DNA of 64,000 bases. Source: JAAYCI01 sp964550985. GTDB lineage: Bacteria; Bacillota; Clostridia; Oscillospirales; Ruminococcaceae. The stretch's first letter is position 1; each line of letters starts with the position of its first letter. Below are positions 52,526 to 60,732 of this stretch, piece by piece. The notes under the pieces were generated by a model. That model had not been told where the DNA came from and did no database searches. It was given only the letters and a program-made list of their open reading frames with translations. Location: positions 62,001 through 126,000 of the forward strand of contig CAZKBM010000001.1 of the NCBI GenBank assembly GCA_964550985.1, written 5' to 3'. Made by a program: the position numbers and the translations under genes.

Positions 52526-53431
52526 TTATTTGGATTTTTCTACGGTTATTTCACTTATGCTGCCCACAAGCCCGGCCAAATTTTGAATTTCGCTGGGGAT
52601 GATAAGTTTGGTGGCCTGCCCATTGGCAACCTGTGTTAAGGTTTCCAGGCTTTTCAGTTTTAGCACCTCGGCCGAGGGACTTGCCTCATTCAGCAGGCGT
52701 ATGGCGTCGGCCGTGGCACGCTGTACACTTACAATGGCTTGCGCCTCGCCGTCCGCCTCACGAATCCTCTGTTCCCGCACGGCGTCGGCCCGTAAGATAG
52801 CGCTCTCTTTTTCGCCCTCGGCCACCAAAATAGCGCTGCGTTTCTCACCCTCTGCCCGCAGGATGGATTCACGCCGCTGGCGTTCCGCCTTCATCTGTTT
52901 TTCCATGGCGTCTTGAATTTCAGAGGGGGGAATAATGTTTTTCAGTTCCACCCGGTTTACCTTAATGCCCCATTTGTCTGTGGCCTCATCCAAGGTGGCG
53001 GTAATTTTTGAGTTGATGACATCGCGGCTGGTCAGGGTGTGGTCCAGTTCCATTTCGCCAATGATGTTACGCAGCGAGGTGGCGCTCAGGTTCTCAATGG
53101 CGGCCAAGGGTTTCTCCACCCCATAGGTGTACAGCTTTGCATCGGTTACCTGGAAAAAAACCACGGAGTCAATCTGCATCGTAACATTGTCACGCGTAAT
53201 GACAGGTTGTGGTTTGAAGTCAACTACCTGTTCCTTCAAAGAGACCTTTTTTGCAATGCGCTCAAAGAAGGGAAGTTTGATGTGGAAACCGGCTTCCCAG
53301 GTGGCGCGGTACACCCCCATACGCTCTATGACGTAACAGAGGGATTGGGGAACGATTTTTACATTGGTGAAAAGCACCAGCAAAAACAAAACCAGCAGGG
53401 CGATGATTGGGATGGATAAAGAAGTAGTCAT
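52526..53431 (-). CDS. SPFH/band 7 membrane protein (stomatin/QmcA-like)
   Basis: The 301-residue protein has one N-terminal membrane anchor (about 5-25), the SPFH domain (VIERMGVYRATWEAGFHIKLPF, DNVTMQIDSVVFFQV) and a long charged coiled coil with RAEGEKRSAILVAEGEKESAIL repeats, ending in a hydrophobic tail. Such proteins form oligomeric membrane microdomains and often bind proteases. It is 24 bases after the NfeD gene, a pairing typical of this family. Confidence 0.9.
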   Translation of the reverse strand: MTTSLSIPIIALLVLFLLVLFTNVKIVPQSLCYVIERMGVYRATWEAGFHIKLPFFERIAKKVSLKEQVVDFKPQPVITRDNVTMQIDSVVFFQVTDAKLYTYGVEKPLAAIENLSATSLRNIIGEMELDHTLTSRDVINSKITATLDEATDKWGIKVNRVELKNIIPPSEIQDAMEKQMKAERQRRESILRAEGEKRSAILVAEGEKESAILRADAVREQRIREADGEAQAIVSVQRATADAIRLLNEASPSAEVLKLKSLETLTQVANGQATKLIIPSEIQNLAGLVGSISEITVEKSK

Positions 53432-53455
53432 AGTGTCCTCCAGTACCAGTGAATT

Positions 53456-53911
53456 TTATGGGTGTGTGATTTGGGTATTTTCATATTGTGCAGGAATCAC
53501 AATTAGCTTAACGCCTTCCAAACCCACCACCAGGCAGCGGGTTCCCACGGGCAAAACGGTGTCGGCTTTGGCAAGCCAATCCAGTCCTTCCAAACGAACA
53601 CGGCCAAAATGTCCGGGTTGTATCTCAGCAATCACCTGCCCGGTTTTTCCAATATTGGCGTCGGCGTTAGTGGGGACACGACGGGTGTCAATCCATCTTT
53701 TTGCCAAGGGGCGCAGGGCGATTAAGCAGAGCAGGCTGACGGCGGCAAAAACCAAGGCCTGTACCAAATAAGCGCCGGGGGCAAAAAGCGAAACAACCAG
53801 GGCAGCCAAGGCCCCCGTACAGAACCAAATGCTTACCAGCGCCGAGGTAAAGCCCTCGGCCAATACAAAAAGAACGAGCAGGCCCAGCCAAACAATAGAT
53901 GCCAACGACAT
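53456..53911 (-). CDS. NfeD-family membrane protein
   Basis: The 151-residue protein has about three transmembrane segments in its first half and then a C-terminal OB-fold domain (IGKTGQVIAEIQPGHFGRVRLEGLDW, VVGLEGVKLIV). NfeD proteins partner with SPFH proteins, as here. ATG 53911 has AAGGAGG 9 bases upstream, so the longer frame is not used. It is transcribed from a promoter near 54011-54039 on the minus strand. Confidence 0.88.
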   Translation of the reverse strand: MSLASIVWLGLLVLFVLAEGFTSALVSIWFCTGALAALVVSLFAPGAYLVQALVFAAVSLLCLIALRPLAKRWIDTRRVPTNADANIGKTGQVIAEIQPGHFGRVRLEGLDWLAKADTVLPVGTRCLVVGLEGVKLIVIPAQYENTQITHP

Positions 53912-54010
53912 TGCAAAATCCCTCCTTTCCCTAAGGTTGCCTTTCTGCACAGAATAAAAGATGGCGCAGCGGCAAAGGCACAAAGTGATAAAAGCCTATT
54001 AGATGCTGTT

Positions 54011-54039
54011 ATTATACACCTCTTGCGGCCAAAAAGCAA
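54011..54039 (-). promoter_or_regulatory. Predicted promoter of the nfeD-SPFH pair
   Basis: On the minus strand, TTGCTT, a 17-base spacer and a perfect TATAAT (ATTATA at 54011-54016 on the plus strand), about 100 bases before the NfeD start. Confidence 0.5.
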
Positions 54040-55025
54040 AGAATACAGGCGTTTAGAAAATTCATTCACAGACATTGAGAAATAAATAAAAAAGTTTACA
54101 GGTGTCCATATCAATTTTACTAGTATTTACTTTATTTTTATGACATGACAAATGTAAAACGATTGATTTTTGAACTTGACAGCCCCGTAAGGTAAAAACC
54201 AAAGAACTACCCCGCAAAACAGCAAAAAACCGAGAAGGAATTTTCTACCAGATATTGTGTATCTAGTATTCATTTTATAAATTAGGCTGAACATCTTGTA
54301 CATATACATATCGTATAATCATATCTGTATGCTTGCGGGTGCCGGCTGATGTTTCGCCACGGATATTTTATGCCTGCAGTTTGTGTAAACAGATTCCTGA
54401 GGTGGAAACTGTTGAAAGCCTCTTTGCGGAAATGTGGAAAACCACACCGCCGCCAGAGACAAAAGCGGCGTGGGAAGAGGGTGAGCACCAATTGCTAAAA
54501 ATGCTATTTTTGTGGAAAGTTTTGGAAAGTTTCAGAATGCACCAAATGGTAAAAAGTCTTGCTTTTAAATATGATAATAGACAAGACACTGTCTTGTGAA
54601 TGAAGTGCATTTTGTCTTCTTTTTGCCCTGGCTGGCGGCGAAGTTGCGGTGACTTGGGGCCGCCAAGGCTGCTTGCCAGCAAAAGCGCTTTGTTGCAAGA
54701 CAGCCAATGTTAGGCCCCCAGCACAAGGCCTGCACTATAGAATTGTCGCCCGTCGTTGCTCAATCAACGGATACTGCTTAATCAACAATAGTCGTTCAAC
54801 TGTATGGTATTGCCTAACCATACAAGGCCGCCAGCACAAGGCCCTATTTATAGAATATAAAAGGCGTATCATGAAAGGCGCATCATGCGGGGATAGAAGA
54901 ACTGCGGCCTTGCACTTCGATACAAAGCCCAGCAAAAGGGCAGAGCAATTTATACAGGCTTTACTAAAAAGCTATGTGAATTACGCCCGCACGAAAACAA
55001 ATCGCCAAAAGGGTTTTCCCTCTCC

Positions 55026-55055
55026 TTGACACCTTGGCGGACGCTGGTGTATAAT
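55026..55055 (+). promoter_or_regulatory. Predicted promoter of rpsU
   Basis: A perfect TTGACA at 55026-55031, 18-base spacer, perfect TATAAT at 55050-55055; 112 bases before the rpsU ATG. Confidence 0.8.
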
Positions 55056-55166
55056 AAACGAACACAAGAAGGGCATGCCCGCCACACCAGGCGGCTGTTT
55101 TCTTGTATAAGAGGCTTTGGGAAAGATGGCCTCCTACTCCTGCTTCGGCATTAGGGAGGGACAAAG

Positions 55167-55343
55167 ATGTCGGAAATTAGAGTGAAGGACAACGAATCGC
55201 TGGACAGCGCGCTGCGCCGTTTTAAGCGTTCTTGTGCGAAATCGGGCGTTCTGGCGGAAGTTCGCAAACGCGAAGCTTACGAGAAACCTTCGGTAAAACG
55301 CAAGAAGAAGTCCGAAGCTGCCCGCAAGCGGAAGTTTAAATAG
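55167..55343 (+). CDS. rpsU: 30S ribosomal protein S21
   Basis: The 58-residue basic protein (MSEIRVKDNESLDSALRRFK, then KRSCAKSGVLAEVRKREAYE, then KPSVKRKKKSEAARKRKFK) is ribosomal protein S21, which binds near the 3' end of 16S rRNA and helps initiation. Length and sequence are full. A GGGAGGG ribosome site lies 6 bases upstream. It has its own promoter at 55026-55055 and terminator at 55376. Confidence 0.95.
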   Translation: MSEIRVKDNESLDSALRRFKRSCAKSGVLAEVRKREAYEKPSVKRKKKSEAARKRKFK

Positions 55344-55375
55344 CTTCGCAGTATCGGGCGCATGGCGGCACCCAG

Positions 55376-55408
55376 GCGGGCTCCAACCGGAGCCCGCTTT
55401 CTTTTTCT
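55376..55408 (+). terminator. Rho-independent terminator of rpsU
   Basis: A 9-bp stem (GCGGGCTCC pairing with GGAGCCCGC), 4-base loop, then TTTCTTTTTC. Confidence 0.9.
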
Positions 55409-55623
55409 TCATTTTCCAGCCCCACGCCCTCTGCCCTGCTTTTTATCTCTGCCGCTCTTATCCTCAAAACACATTCACTACTGCAAAAAACCACAATAAG
55501 TGGTGGATTAGTAAAATACTTAGCACGGCTGTTACCCAGAGATGATATTTTAAAACCTTACGCATGGCTGTTACCCATCGATAGCAAAAACCCATAAAAG
55601 TGCCTGTGGCCAGGAGAGTGCAA

Positions 55624-56130
55624 ATGCAACTGTTTACCCCCTCGTTCTATTTTCAAAGCGTCACCCGTATTACGCCAGAGTTTTTGCGCAGCCAGGGCGT
55701 AAGCGCGCTGGTGCTGGATGTGGATAATACCCTGACTGAACATGGCAGCCAGGAGGTGAGTCCGGAAATTCTTGGCTGGCTACACGGTATGCGGGAGGCT
55801 GGTATACGCATGATGCTGGCCAGCAACAATGTGCAAAGCCGGGTGCAGCCCTTGGCCGAACGACTGGGCTTAAAATTTGTCAGCTTTAGCTGTAAACCTT
55901 CCCCCCGGTGGTTTTTTTCGGCACTGCGGCTGTGGGGGGTGCCCAAGGGCAGCCTTGCCCTTGTGGGCGACCAAATCTTTACCGATGCCCTTGCGGGCAA
56001 CCTGATGGGGGTAAAAGTTTTGCTGGTAAAGCCCATTGCAGATGACCCAAAGTTTACCATACGGCTAAAACGTAAGCTGGAAGCGCCTTTTTTGGCTTCA
56101 TTCTACCGCAAAGGTGGAAAGTTGCAATGA
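55624..56130 (+). CDS. YqeG-family HAD phosphatase
   Basis: The 168-residue HAD-superfamily protein has motif I VLDVDNTL, motif II LASNN and a late GDQIFTDALAGN motif. YqeG-type proteins are single-domain phosphatases, probably of phosphatidylglycerol phosphate type in some lineages. ATG 55624 has CAGGAGAG 8 bases upstream. Its stop overlaps the Nfo-like gene by 4 bases (ATGA), so the pair is co-translated. Confidence 0.86.
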   Translation: MQLFTPSFYFQSVTRITPEFLRSQGVSALVLDVDNTLTEHGSQEVSPEILGWLHGMREAGIRMMLASNNVQSRVQPLAERLGLKFVSFSCKPSPRWFFSALRLWGVPKGSLALVGDQIFTDALAGNLMGVKVLLVKPIADDPKFTIRLKRKLEAPFLASFYRKGGKLQ

Positions 56131-57005
56131 GTGCCATGCCCCGGTTTGGCCCCGCAGGCCTCAGTAACTCCTATAAGCAGGCCGGCCATAAAAATGCCCT
56201 GGCGGCCGCGCAGCATACGGCGGGCCTTGGCCTTGACGCGTTTGAATACCAGGCGGGGCATGGTGTGCGCGTGAAGGAGGAGACGGCCACCGCGCTGGCG
56301 GCTTCGGGGCGGGAGTACGGTGTTACTTTTAGTTTGCACGCCCCTTACTACATCTCTATGGCAAGCATGGAGGAGGAAAAGCGAAAAGGGAGCCTGCGCT
56401 ATTTTTTAGAGAGCGCCCGCGCTGTGCGGGCCCTTGGGGGGAACCGGGTGATTTTTCACCCCGGCAGCCTGGGCGGCCAAAGCCGTGCAGCGGCCATGCG
56501 CAAAACAGCCGATACCCTTTGCCGCGCACGGGAACTACTGGATGAAGAAGGCTTTGGGGAGATTCACCTCTGCCCCGAGACCATGGGCAAGCTGGGCCAA
56601 ATAGGCACCCTGGCCGAGGTGCTGGCCCTTTGCAGCCTTGATGCACGGCACCTGCCCTGCATCGATTTTGGGCACTTGAACGCGCGGGGGCAGGGCTGCC
56701 TGCGCGGCAAAAAGGACTATGCCGAGGTGCTGGACCGCCTGGCTGAAACGTTGAGAGACGAACGCGCCGCCCAGTTTCATGCCCACTTTTCCCACATAGA
56801 ATACGGCAAGAGTGGAGAGAGAAAACATCTCAATTTTGACGATGAAACCTGGGGCCCTTTTGCAGAAAATTTGCTGGAACTGCTGCATGAAAGGGGTTTG
56901 GCACCCACCATTATCTGCGAGAGCGCCGGGTGCCAGGCCGAAGATGCCCAGAGCATGTGTGCGTACTACCGGCAACTAGCCGGAAAAGATAAAAAGGAAG
57001 TGTAA
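56127..57005 (+). CDS. Endonuclease IV-like TIM-barrel protein
   Basis: This 292-residue protein is an apurinic endonuclease IV (Nfo)-type TIM barrel. Metal-binding residues are visible in order: HAPYY, FHPGS, CPETM, IDFGHLNA, and HAHFSHIEYG. The family cuts at abasic sites with a trinuclear zinc centre; xylose-isomerase-like relatives exist, but the spacing favours Nfo. It starts inside the yqeG stop and is 4 bases before the M24 peptidase. Confidence 0.78.
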   Translation: MSAMPRFGPAGLSNSYKQAGHKNALAAAQHTAGLGLDAFEYQAGHGVRVKEETATALAASGREYGVTFSLHAPYYISMASMEEEKRKGSLRYFLESARAVRALGGNRVIFHPGSLGGQSRAAAMRKTADTLCRARELLDEEGFGEIHLCPETMGKLGQIGTLAEVLALCSLDARHLPCIDFGHLNARGQGCLRGKKDYAEVLDRLAETLRDERAAQFHAHFSHIEYGKSGERKHLNFDDETWGPFAENLLELLHERGLAPTIICESAGCQAEDAQSMCAYYRQLAGKDKKEV

Positions 57006-57009
57006 ACCT

Positions 57010-58083
57010 ATGTTAAAAAAGAGGATTGAACGGTTGCTTGCCGCCCTGCCGGGCGATTTTGAGGCGGCGCTGATTCAAACCGAGGTGAGCCGGTTCTACC
57101 TGCTGGATTTTGACGCCGGAGACGCCGGAGTGGTGGTGCTGTTACCCAATAAGCTTGTCTATATCATTGATTCCCGCTATATTGAAACCGCCCAAAAAGA
57201 GGTGCAAAACGCAGAGGTGGTGCTGGAAAAAGATCGGTTTGCCCAGGTGGCCGAGGTGCTAAAGGCCGCTGGGGTGCATAAAGTACACCTCGAAACGGGA
57301 ATCCCCCTCTCTCTGTATGAGAAAAACAGGGAAAAATTGCCGGGCTTCACCTTCGATATTTCGAATACGCTTACCGGGCGGCTGGAAGCCCAGCGCGCCA
57401 TAAAGGATGAAGAGGAACAGGACAGAATGCGCAAAGCACAGGCGGTTACTGACGCATGTTTTGAACACATACTGCCTCAAATACAGCTTGGTGCACGCGA
57501 AGTGGACCTGATGCTGGAGATGGAACGGTTCATGCGCTCGAACGGGGCGGAAAAAGTTGCCTTCGATACCATATTTGTGGCGGGGCCCAATGGCAGCCAG
57601 CCGCACGGGGTGCCCGGCCACTATACCCTGCAAAAGGGTGACCTGATTACCCTGGATTTTGGGGCCCGTTATAAAGGCTATTGTAGTGATATGACCCGTA
57701 CGGTGGCCCTGGGCGAGCCGGGGGAAGAAAAGCGGGAGATTTACGCGCTGGTGCTGAAAGCCCATATGGCGGGCTTGGCCGCTGTGAAGGATGGCTGCCG
57801 GGCAAAGCAGGTGGACGCCACCGCACGTGACCTGATTAAAGCCGCCGGTTTTGGGGAGTATTTTGGCCATGGGCTGGGGCACAGTGTGGGCATTGAAATC
57901 CACGAGGACCCCCGCTTTGCCCCCAGCAGCGAGGCGACGGTGCATAGCGGTATGATGATGACCATAGAGCCGGGTGTTTACCTGCCGGGCCGCTTTGGCT
58001 GCCGTATAGAGGACACCGTTTTGGTAACGGCAGATGGCTGCAGCCCCCTGCCCAAAAGCCCCAAGAAATTGATTGTGCTGTAA
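57010..58083 (+). CDS. M24 aminopeptidase (Xaa-Pro peptidase-like)
   Basis: The 357-residue protein has a creatinase-like N-terminal domain (about 1-125) and the M24 pita-bread domain. Metal ligands are in LDFGARYKGYCSDMTR (Asp, Asp), GHGLGHSVGIEIHEDPRF (His), TIEPGVY (Glu) and RIEDTVLVT (Glu). It should cleave Xaa-Pro dipeptides or N-terminal X-Pro bonds in the cytoplasm. The order yqeG/nfo-like/M24/efp is typical of Clostridia. Confidence 0.9.
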   Translation: MLKKRIERLLAALPGDFEAALIQTEVSRFYLLDFDAGDAGVVVLLPNKLVYIIDSRYIETAQKEVQNAEVVLEKDRFAQVAEVLKAAGVHKVHLETGIPLSLYEKNREKLPGFTFDISNTLTGRLEAQRAIKDEEEQDRMRKAQAVTDACFEHILPQIQLGAREVDLMLEMERFMRSNGAEKVAFDTIFVAGPNGSQPHGVPGHYTLQKGDLITLDFGARYKGYCSDMTRTVALGEPGEEKREIYALVLKAHMAGLAAVKDGCRAKQVDATARDLIKAAGFGEYFGHGLGHSVGIEIHEDPRFAPSSEATVHSGMMMTIEPGVYLPGRFGCRIEDTVLVTADGCSPLPKSPKKLIVL

Positions 58084-58144
58084 ATTTTGCGGTGCGGCCC
58101 CTTGGGTTTTGCCGCCGCGGCCCGGTGTAAATGTGTAAAAACTC

Positions 58145-58173
58145 TTGAAAAAGAGCGCACTATACTATAGAAT
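58145..58173 (+). promoter_or_regulatory. Predicted promoter upstream of efp
   Basis: TTGAAA at 58145-58150, 17-base spacer, TAGAAT at 58168-58173, with an overlapping TATACT three bases earlier; 82 bases before the efp ATG. Confidence 0.55.
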
Positions 58174-58254
58174 GAATAACGTTATATATAAGAATGGTAT
58201 GTATAGCTAGAAAAATGTTTGGTGGGCAAAGGCCTGCCTTTGGAGGAGTTACAC

Positions 58255-58812
58255 ATGATTTCTGCGGGAGACTTTCGCAATGGCGTTACTTTTGAGCAAG
58301 ACGGGCAGGTACTTCAAATTGTGGAGTTCCAGCACGTAAAACCGGGCAAAGGCTCGGCATTTGTGCGCACAAAAACCCGGAACGTCATCACCGGGGCTGT
58401 CACCGAAACCACCTACAACCCTTCCGATAAATTCCCCTCTGCACAAATTGATAGGCGTGACATGCAGTACCTCTATGAAGATGGCGGGCTGTACTACTTT
58501 ATGGATACCGAGACCTACGAGCAGATTCCGCTTAACGCTAGCGACCTTTCCGACAATTTTAAATTTGTAAAAGAAAATGAAGTGGTGAAGGTGCTAAGCT
58601 ACAAGGGCAATGTGTTTGGGGTGGAGGCGCCGAACTTTGTGGTGCTGGAAGTGGTGGAAACCGAGCCCGGCATGAAGGGCAACACGGCCACCAATACACT
58701 GAAGCCCGCTAAAATGGAAACCGGCGCAGAGGTGCGGGTGCCCCTGTTTATTAACGAAGGGGAAAAAATACGCATAGATACCCGCACGGGCGAGTATATG
58801 GAGCGCGCCTAA
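58255..58812 (+). CDS. efp: Elongation factor P
   Basis: The 185-residue protein has the three OB/KOW-type domains of EF-P, which relieves ribosome stalling at polyproline. The modifiable site is Lys32 in KPGKGSAF, and the C-terminus has VPLFINEGEKIRIDTRTGEYMERA. ATG 58255 is preceded by GGAGGAG 6 bases upstream, so the longer frame is not used. It is followed by a CD1247-like gene, as in many Clostridia. Confidence 0.96.
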   Translation: MISAGDFRNGVTFEQDGQVLQIVEFQHVKPGKGSAFVRTKTRNVITGAVTETTYNPSDKFPSAQIDRRDMQYLYEDGGLYYFMDTETYEQIPLNASDLSDNFKFVKENEVVKVLSYKGNVFGVEAPNFVVLEVVETEPGMKGNTATNTLKPAKMETGAEVRVPLFINEGEKIRIDTRTGEYMERA

Positions 58813-58896
58813 CCTGTTTTGGCGAGATACGCAGCGGCCCCCTTGGCGCGAAGATAAAAACGCCGCGCCGCCCTGGCCGGCAAATAGGAGGAAGAG

Positions 58897-59292
58897 ATGA
58901 ACCTGAGCGAAAAAGCAGCTTACATCAAAGGCCTGGCCGAAGGGCTGGATTTGGACACCGACAAAAAAGAGGTGCGCGTGATACGCGAACTGCTGGAATT
59001 GGTTTCGGAGATGGCCTCGGACGTAGAGGACATTGGCGCAGACCTTACAGAACTGTATGACGCGTTTGAAGAACTGGACGAGGACCTGGGCGCCGTGGAA
59101 GAAGAGGTTTACGGCGAGATGGATGGCCTCTATTCAGACGATGTGTACGAGATTGTTTGCCCCAACTGCCAGGAGACCGTTGTGCTGGACGAGGAGATGC
59201 TGATTGGCGGCGATGTGGTTTGCCCCGGCTGCGGCGAAAAGATTGAAATTGAAATTGACGCCTGCGACTGTGGCTGTGAGCACGAGAGTTAA
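58897..59292 (+). CDS. CD1247-type N-terminal domain protein with zinc ribbon
   Basis: The 131-residue acidic protein has an N-terminal helical region (AAYIKGLAEGLDLDTDKKE), a strongly acidic coiled coil, and a C-terminal zinc ribbon (CPNC near 88, CPGC near 112) with a CDCGCE tail. The function of this clostridial family is not known. It follows efp at 84 bases. AGGAGGAAG precedes the ATG. Confidence 0.83.
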   Translation: MNLSEKAAYIKGLAEGLDLDTDKKEVRVIRELLELVSEMASDVEDIGADLTELYDAFEELDEDLGAVEEEVYGEMDGLYSDDVYEIVCPNCQETVVLDEEMLIGGDVVCPGCGEKIEIEIDACDCGCEHES

Positions 59293-59360
59293 GCACGGCA
59301 AGCCTGCAAATATAGGGCTGGCGCAATGTGAGATAGCTGTTAGAGTAGAATAGCGAAGAG

Positions 59361-59406
59361 AAAACCCCGCCAAGAGAAGGTGCTTGCCTTCTGTTGGCGG
59401 GGTTTT
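59361..59406. terminator. Bidirectional terminator
   Basis: A 13-bp stem (AAAACCCCGCCAA pairing with TTGGCGGGGTTTT) with a second 6-bp stem (AGAAGG/CCTTCT) inside. T-runs on both strands serve the converging genes ending at 59292 and 59412. Confidence 0.88.
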
Positions 59407-59411
59407 ACGTT

Positions 59412-60344
59412 CTACTTTTCCTCTGATGCGCCAGGCAGTACCGAATAATACAGCTTTACCAGAATGTCTTGGTCGTGGTTGCCAAAACCCCGGCCAAACA
59501 AGGTTACGCCGCCGGCGTGTTCGGCTTTTGGCTCAATTTCAATTCTAAAATCCAAAAATTGCTGGTTTTGCAGGGCTAGGTCTTCCAGCTTTACGGGCGA
59601 TAGCAAGTCGCCGTCCATATGGGTGCCGTCTTGCGTAACGCGCAGGTGTTTCAGCAGGCCGTATTGGCTCAGGCTGTCCTCCCACCAACTGGGGGTGTAA
59701 AAACCCCGCACATCGGAAAAGTTGCCGGGGCAGGTCCAAACGCCCAGCTTTGTGCTGCCAAGGTAAAAGCTGATATCGCTTGGCCAGATGTTATTTGAGA
59801 TGGGAAACTCGGAGGCGATTTCAAAACTGAGCTCCAGCATCTGCGGCTCCTGCCCTTTGGTAAGAAAGCAGGGGATTTTATAAGAGATATGCCCCGTAGA
59901 AAACCAGAGTAGGGCGGTATCCACCCGCTGGGGCATCACAAAAGCCAGGGGGTCGTCCAGTTTGCCCACCACGGCGCCGGGGGTGGCCAGCCCACAGGTG
60001 GGGCAGACGGAAAAATCGCTGTAATGTCCCAGTTTTACTTCGGTTACATACACCTGGTACGAATGGTAAATCTTGGCGGGGAAGGTGATGTTTATGGTAT
60101 CTACCGCCAGCTGTGACAACTTTTGCGTTCCGCTGTGGCCGGGGCGCTTTTGGGTTTTTATCAGGCGGGCCCCTTCCAACTGCTGTATGTGCTTGGTAAT
60201 AATGGTTTTGCTCAAATGTAATTTTTCGGCAAGTTGCGTAATATTCATCTCCTGCCCGCTTAGCAGCCGCAATATCTCCAGCCGCACAGGGTTTGCCAGG
60301 GCACTGTAAATGGGCAGGGAATTTTCACTGATATCCAGCTGCAT
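59412..60344 (-). CDS. ArsR-like winged-helix transcriptional regulator with large C-terminal domain
   Basis: The 310-residue protein has an N-terminal winged helix (ALANPVRLEILRLLSGQEMN, then ITQLAEKLHLSKTIITKHIQ; about 15-65), then a ~230-residue beta-rich domain with a CPTCG pair and no known catalytic motif. It is much longer than typical ArsR proteins and may sense a sugar or oligosaccharide. It is divergently transcribed from the sugar ABC operon, which it probably controls. Confidence 0.75.
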   Translation of the reverse strand: MQLDISENSLPIYSALANPVRLEILRLLSGQEMNITQLAEKLHLSKTIITKHIQQLEGARLIKTQKRPGHSGTQKLSQLAVDTINITFPAKIYHSYQVYVTEVKLGHYSDFSVCPTCGLATPGAVVGKLDDPLAFVMPQRVDTALLWFSTGHISYKIPCFLTKGQEPQMLELSFEIASEFPISNNIWPSDISFYLGSTKLGVWTCPGNFSDVRGFYTPSWWEDSLSQYGLLKHLRVTQDGTHMDGDLLSPVKLEDLALQNQQFLDFRIEIEPKAEHAGGVTLFGRGFGNHDQDILVKLYYSVLPGASEEK

Positions 60345-60381
60345 AGGGAACGCCCGCCTTCCTGGGTGTTATTTGCCTTTT

Positions 60382-60411
60382 ATCTTAACATAAAAACGCA
60401 GGGAATGTGAA
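60382..60411 (-). promoter_or_regulatory. Possible promoter of the ArsR-like regulator
   Basis: On the minus strand, TTCACA, an 18-base spacer and TAAGAT lie 38 bases before the regulator start. Both boxes are imperfect. Confidence 0.35.
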
Positions 60412-60502
60412 TGAAAATGTGCTTATAGAGGGTGTGGGGAAAATAAAACTTGCCATTAGTTAATATAATTGTTTACCAAATATAATATTTTTAATAAATA
60501 TA

Positions 60503-60531
60503 TTGACAATATAAAAAATACAGCGTATTAT
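60503..60531 (+). promoter_or_regulatory. Predicted promoter of the sugar ABC operon
   Basis: TTGACA at 60503-60508, a 17-base spacer and TATTAT at 60526-60531, about 202 bases before the binding-protein ATG. The surrounding 388-base intergenic region (60345-60732) is strongly AT-rich and holds no gene. A TATAATTATA palindrome near 60580 is a candidate operator. Confidence 0.7.
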
Positions 60532-60732
60532 GTGCTCATAAAATGAAAAATAAACTAGAATATACCTTGTATTCACTTGTATAATTATATATCTTGCGCA
60601 ATAAATGTCAATAAAAAAGTTAACTAAAGTGTTTTTTATAAAATAGTTCCCAATTTCGTGCATGGCAGTTGGCAGTTGGTAAGAGGCCATAGGCCTCTCA
60701 ATAGTATTTCCAAAACAAGGAGGATAAGAAAA

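Larger units (their letters stand above)
53912..55166. other. Long gap without a supported gene
   Basis: About 1.25 kb. It holds the promoter of the NfeD/SPFH pair on the left and the rpsU promoter on the right. Between 54050 and 54600 it is strongly AT-rich. Small frames exist (54333-54599 and 54871-55029, plus strand), but neither has a ribosome site. A loosely repeated phrase (CAGCACAAGGCC followed by TATAGAAT) occurs near 54720-54740 and 54832-54855. Its role is unknown. Confidence 0.5.

Noticed and set aside
54333..54599. Small plus-strand open frame of 88 codons
   Set aside because: TTG start without a ribosome site and no recognisable family.
54871..55029. Small plus-strand frame of 52 codons ending within the rpsU promoter
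   Set aside because: No ribosome site, and its stop overlaps the -35 box of rpsU; coding status unsupported.
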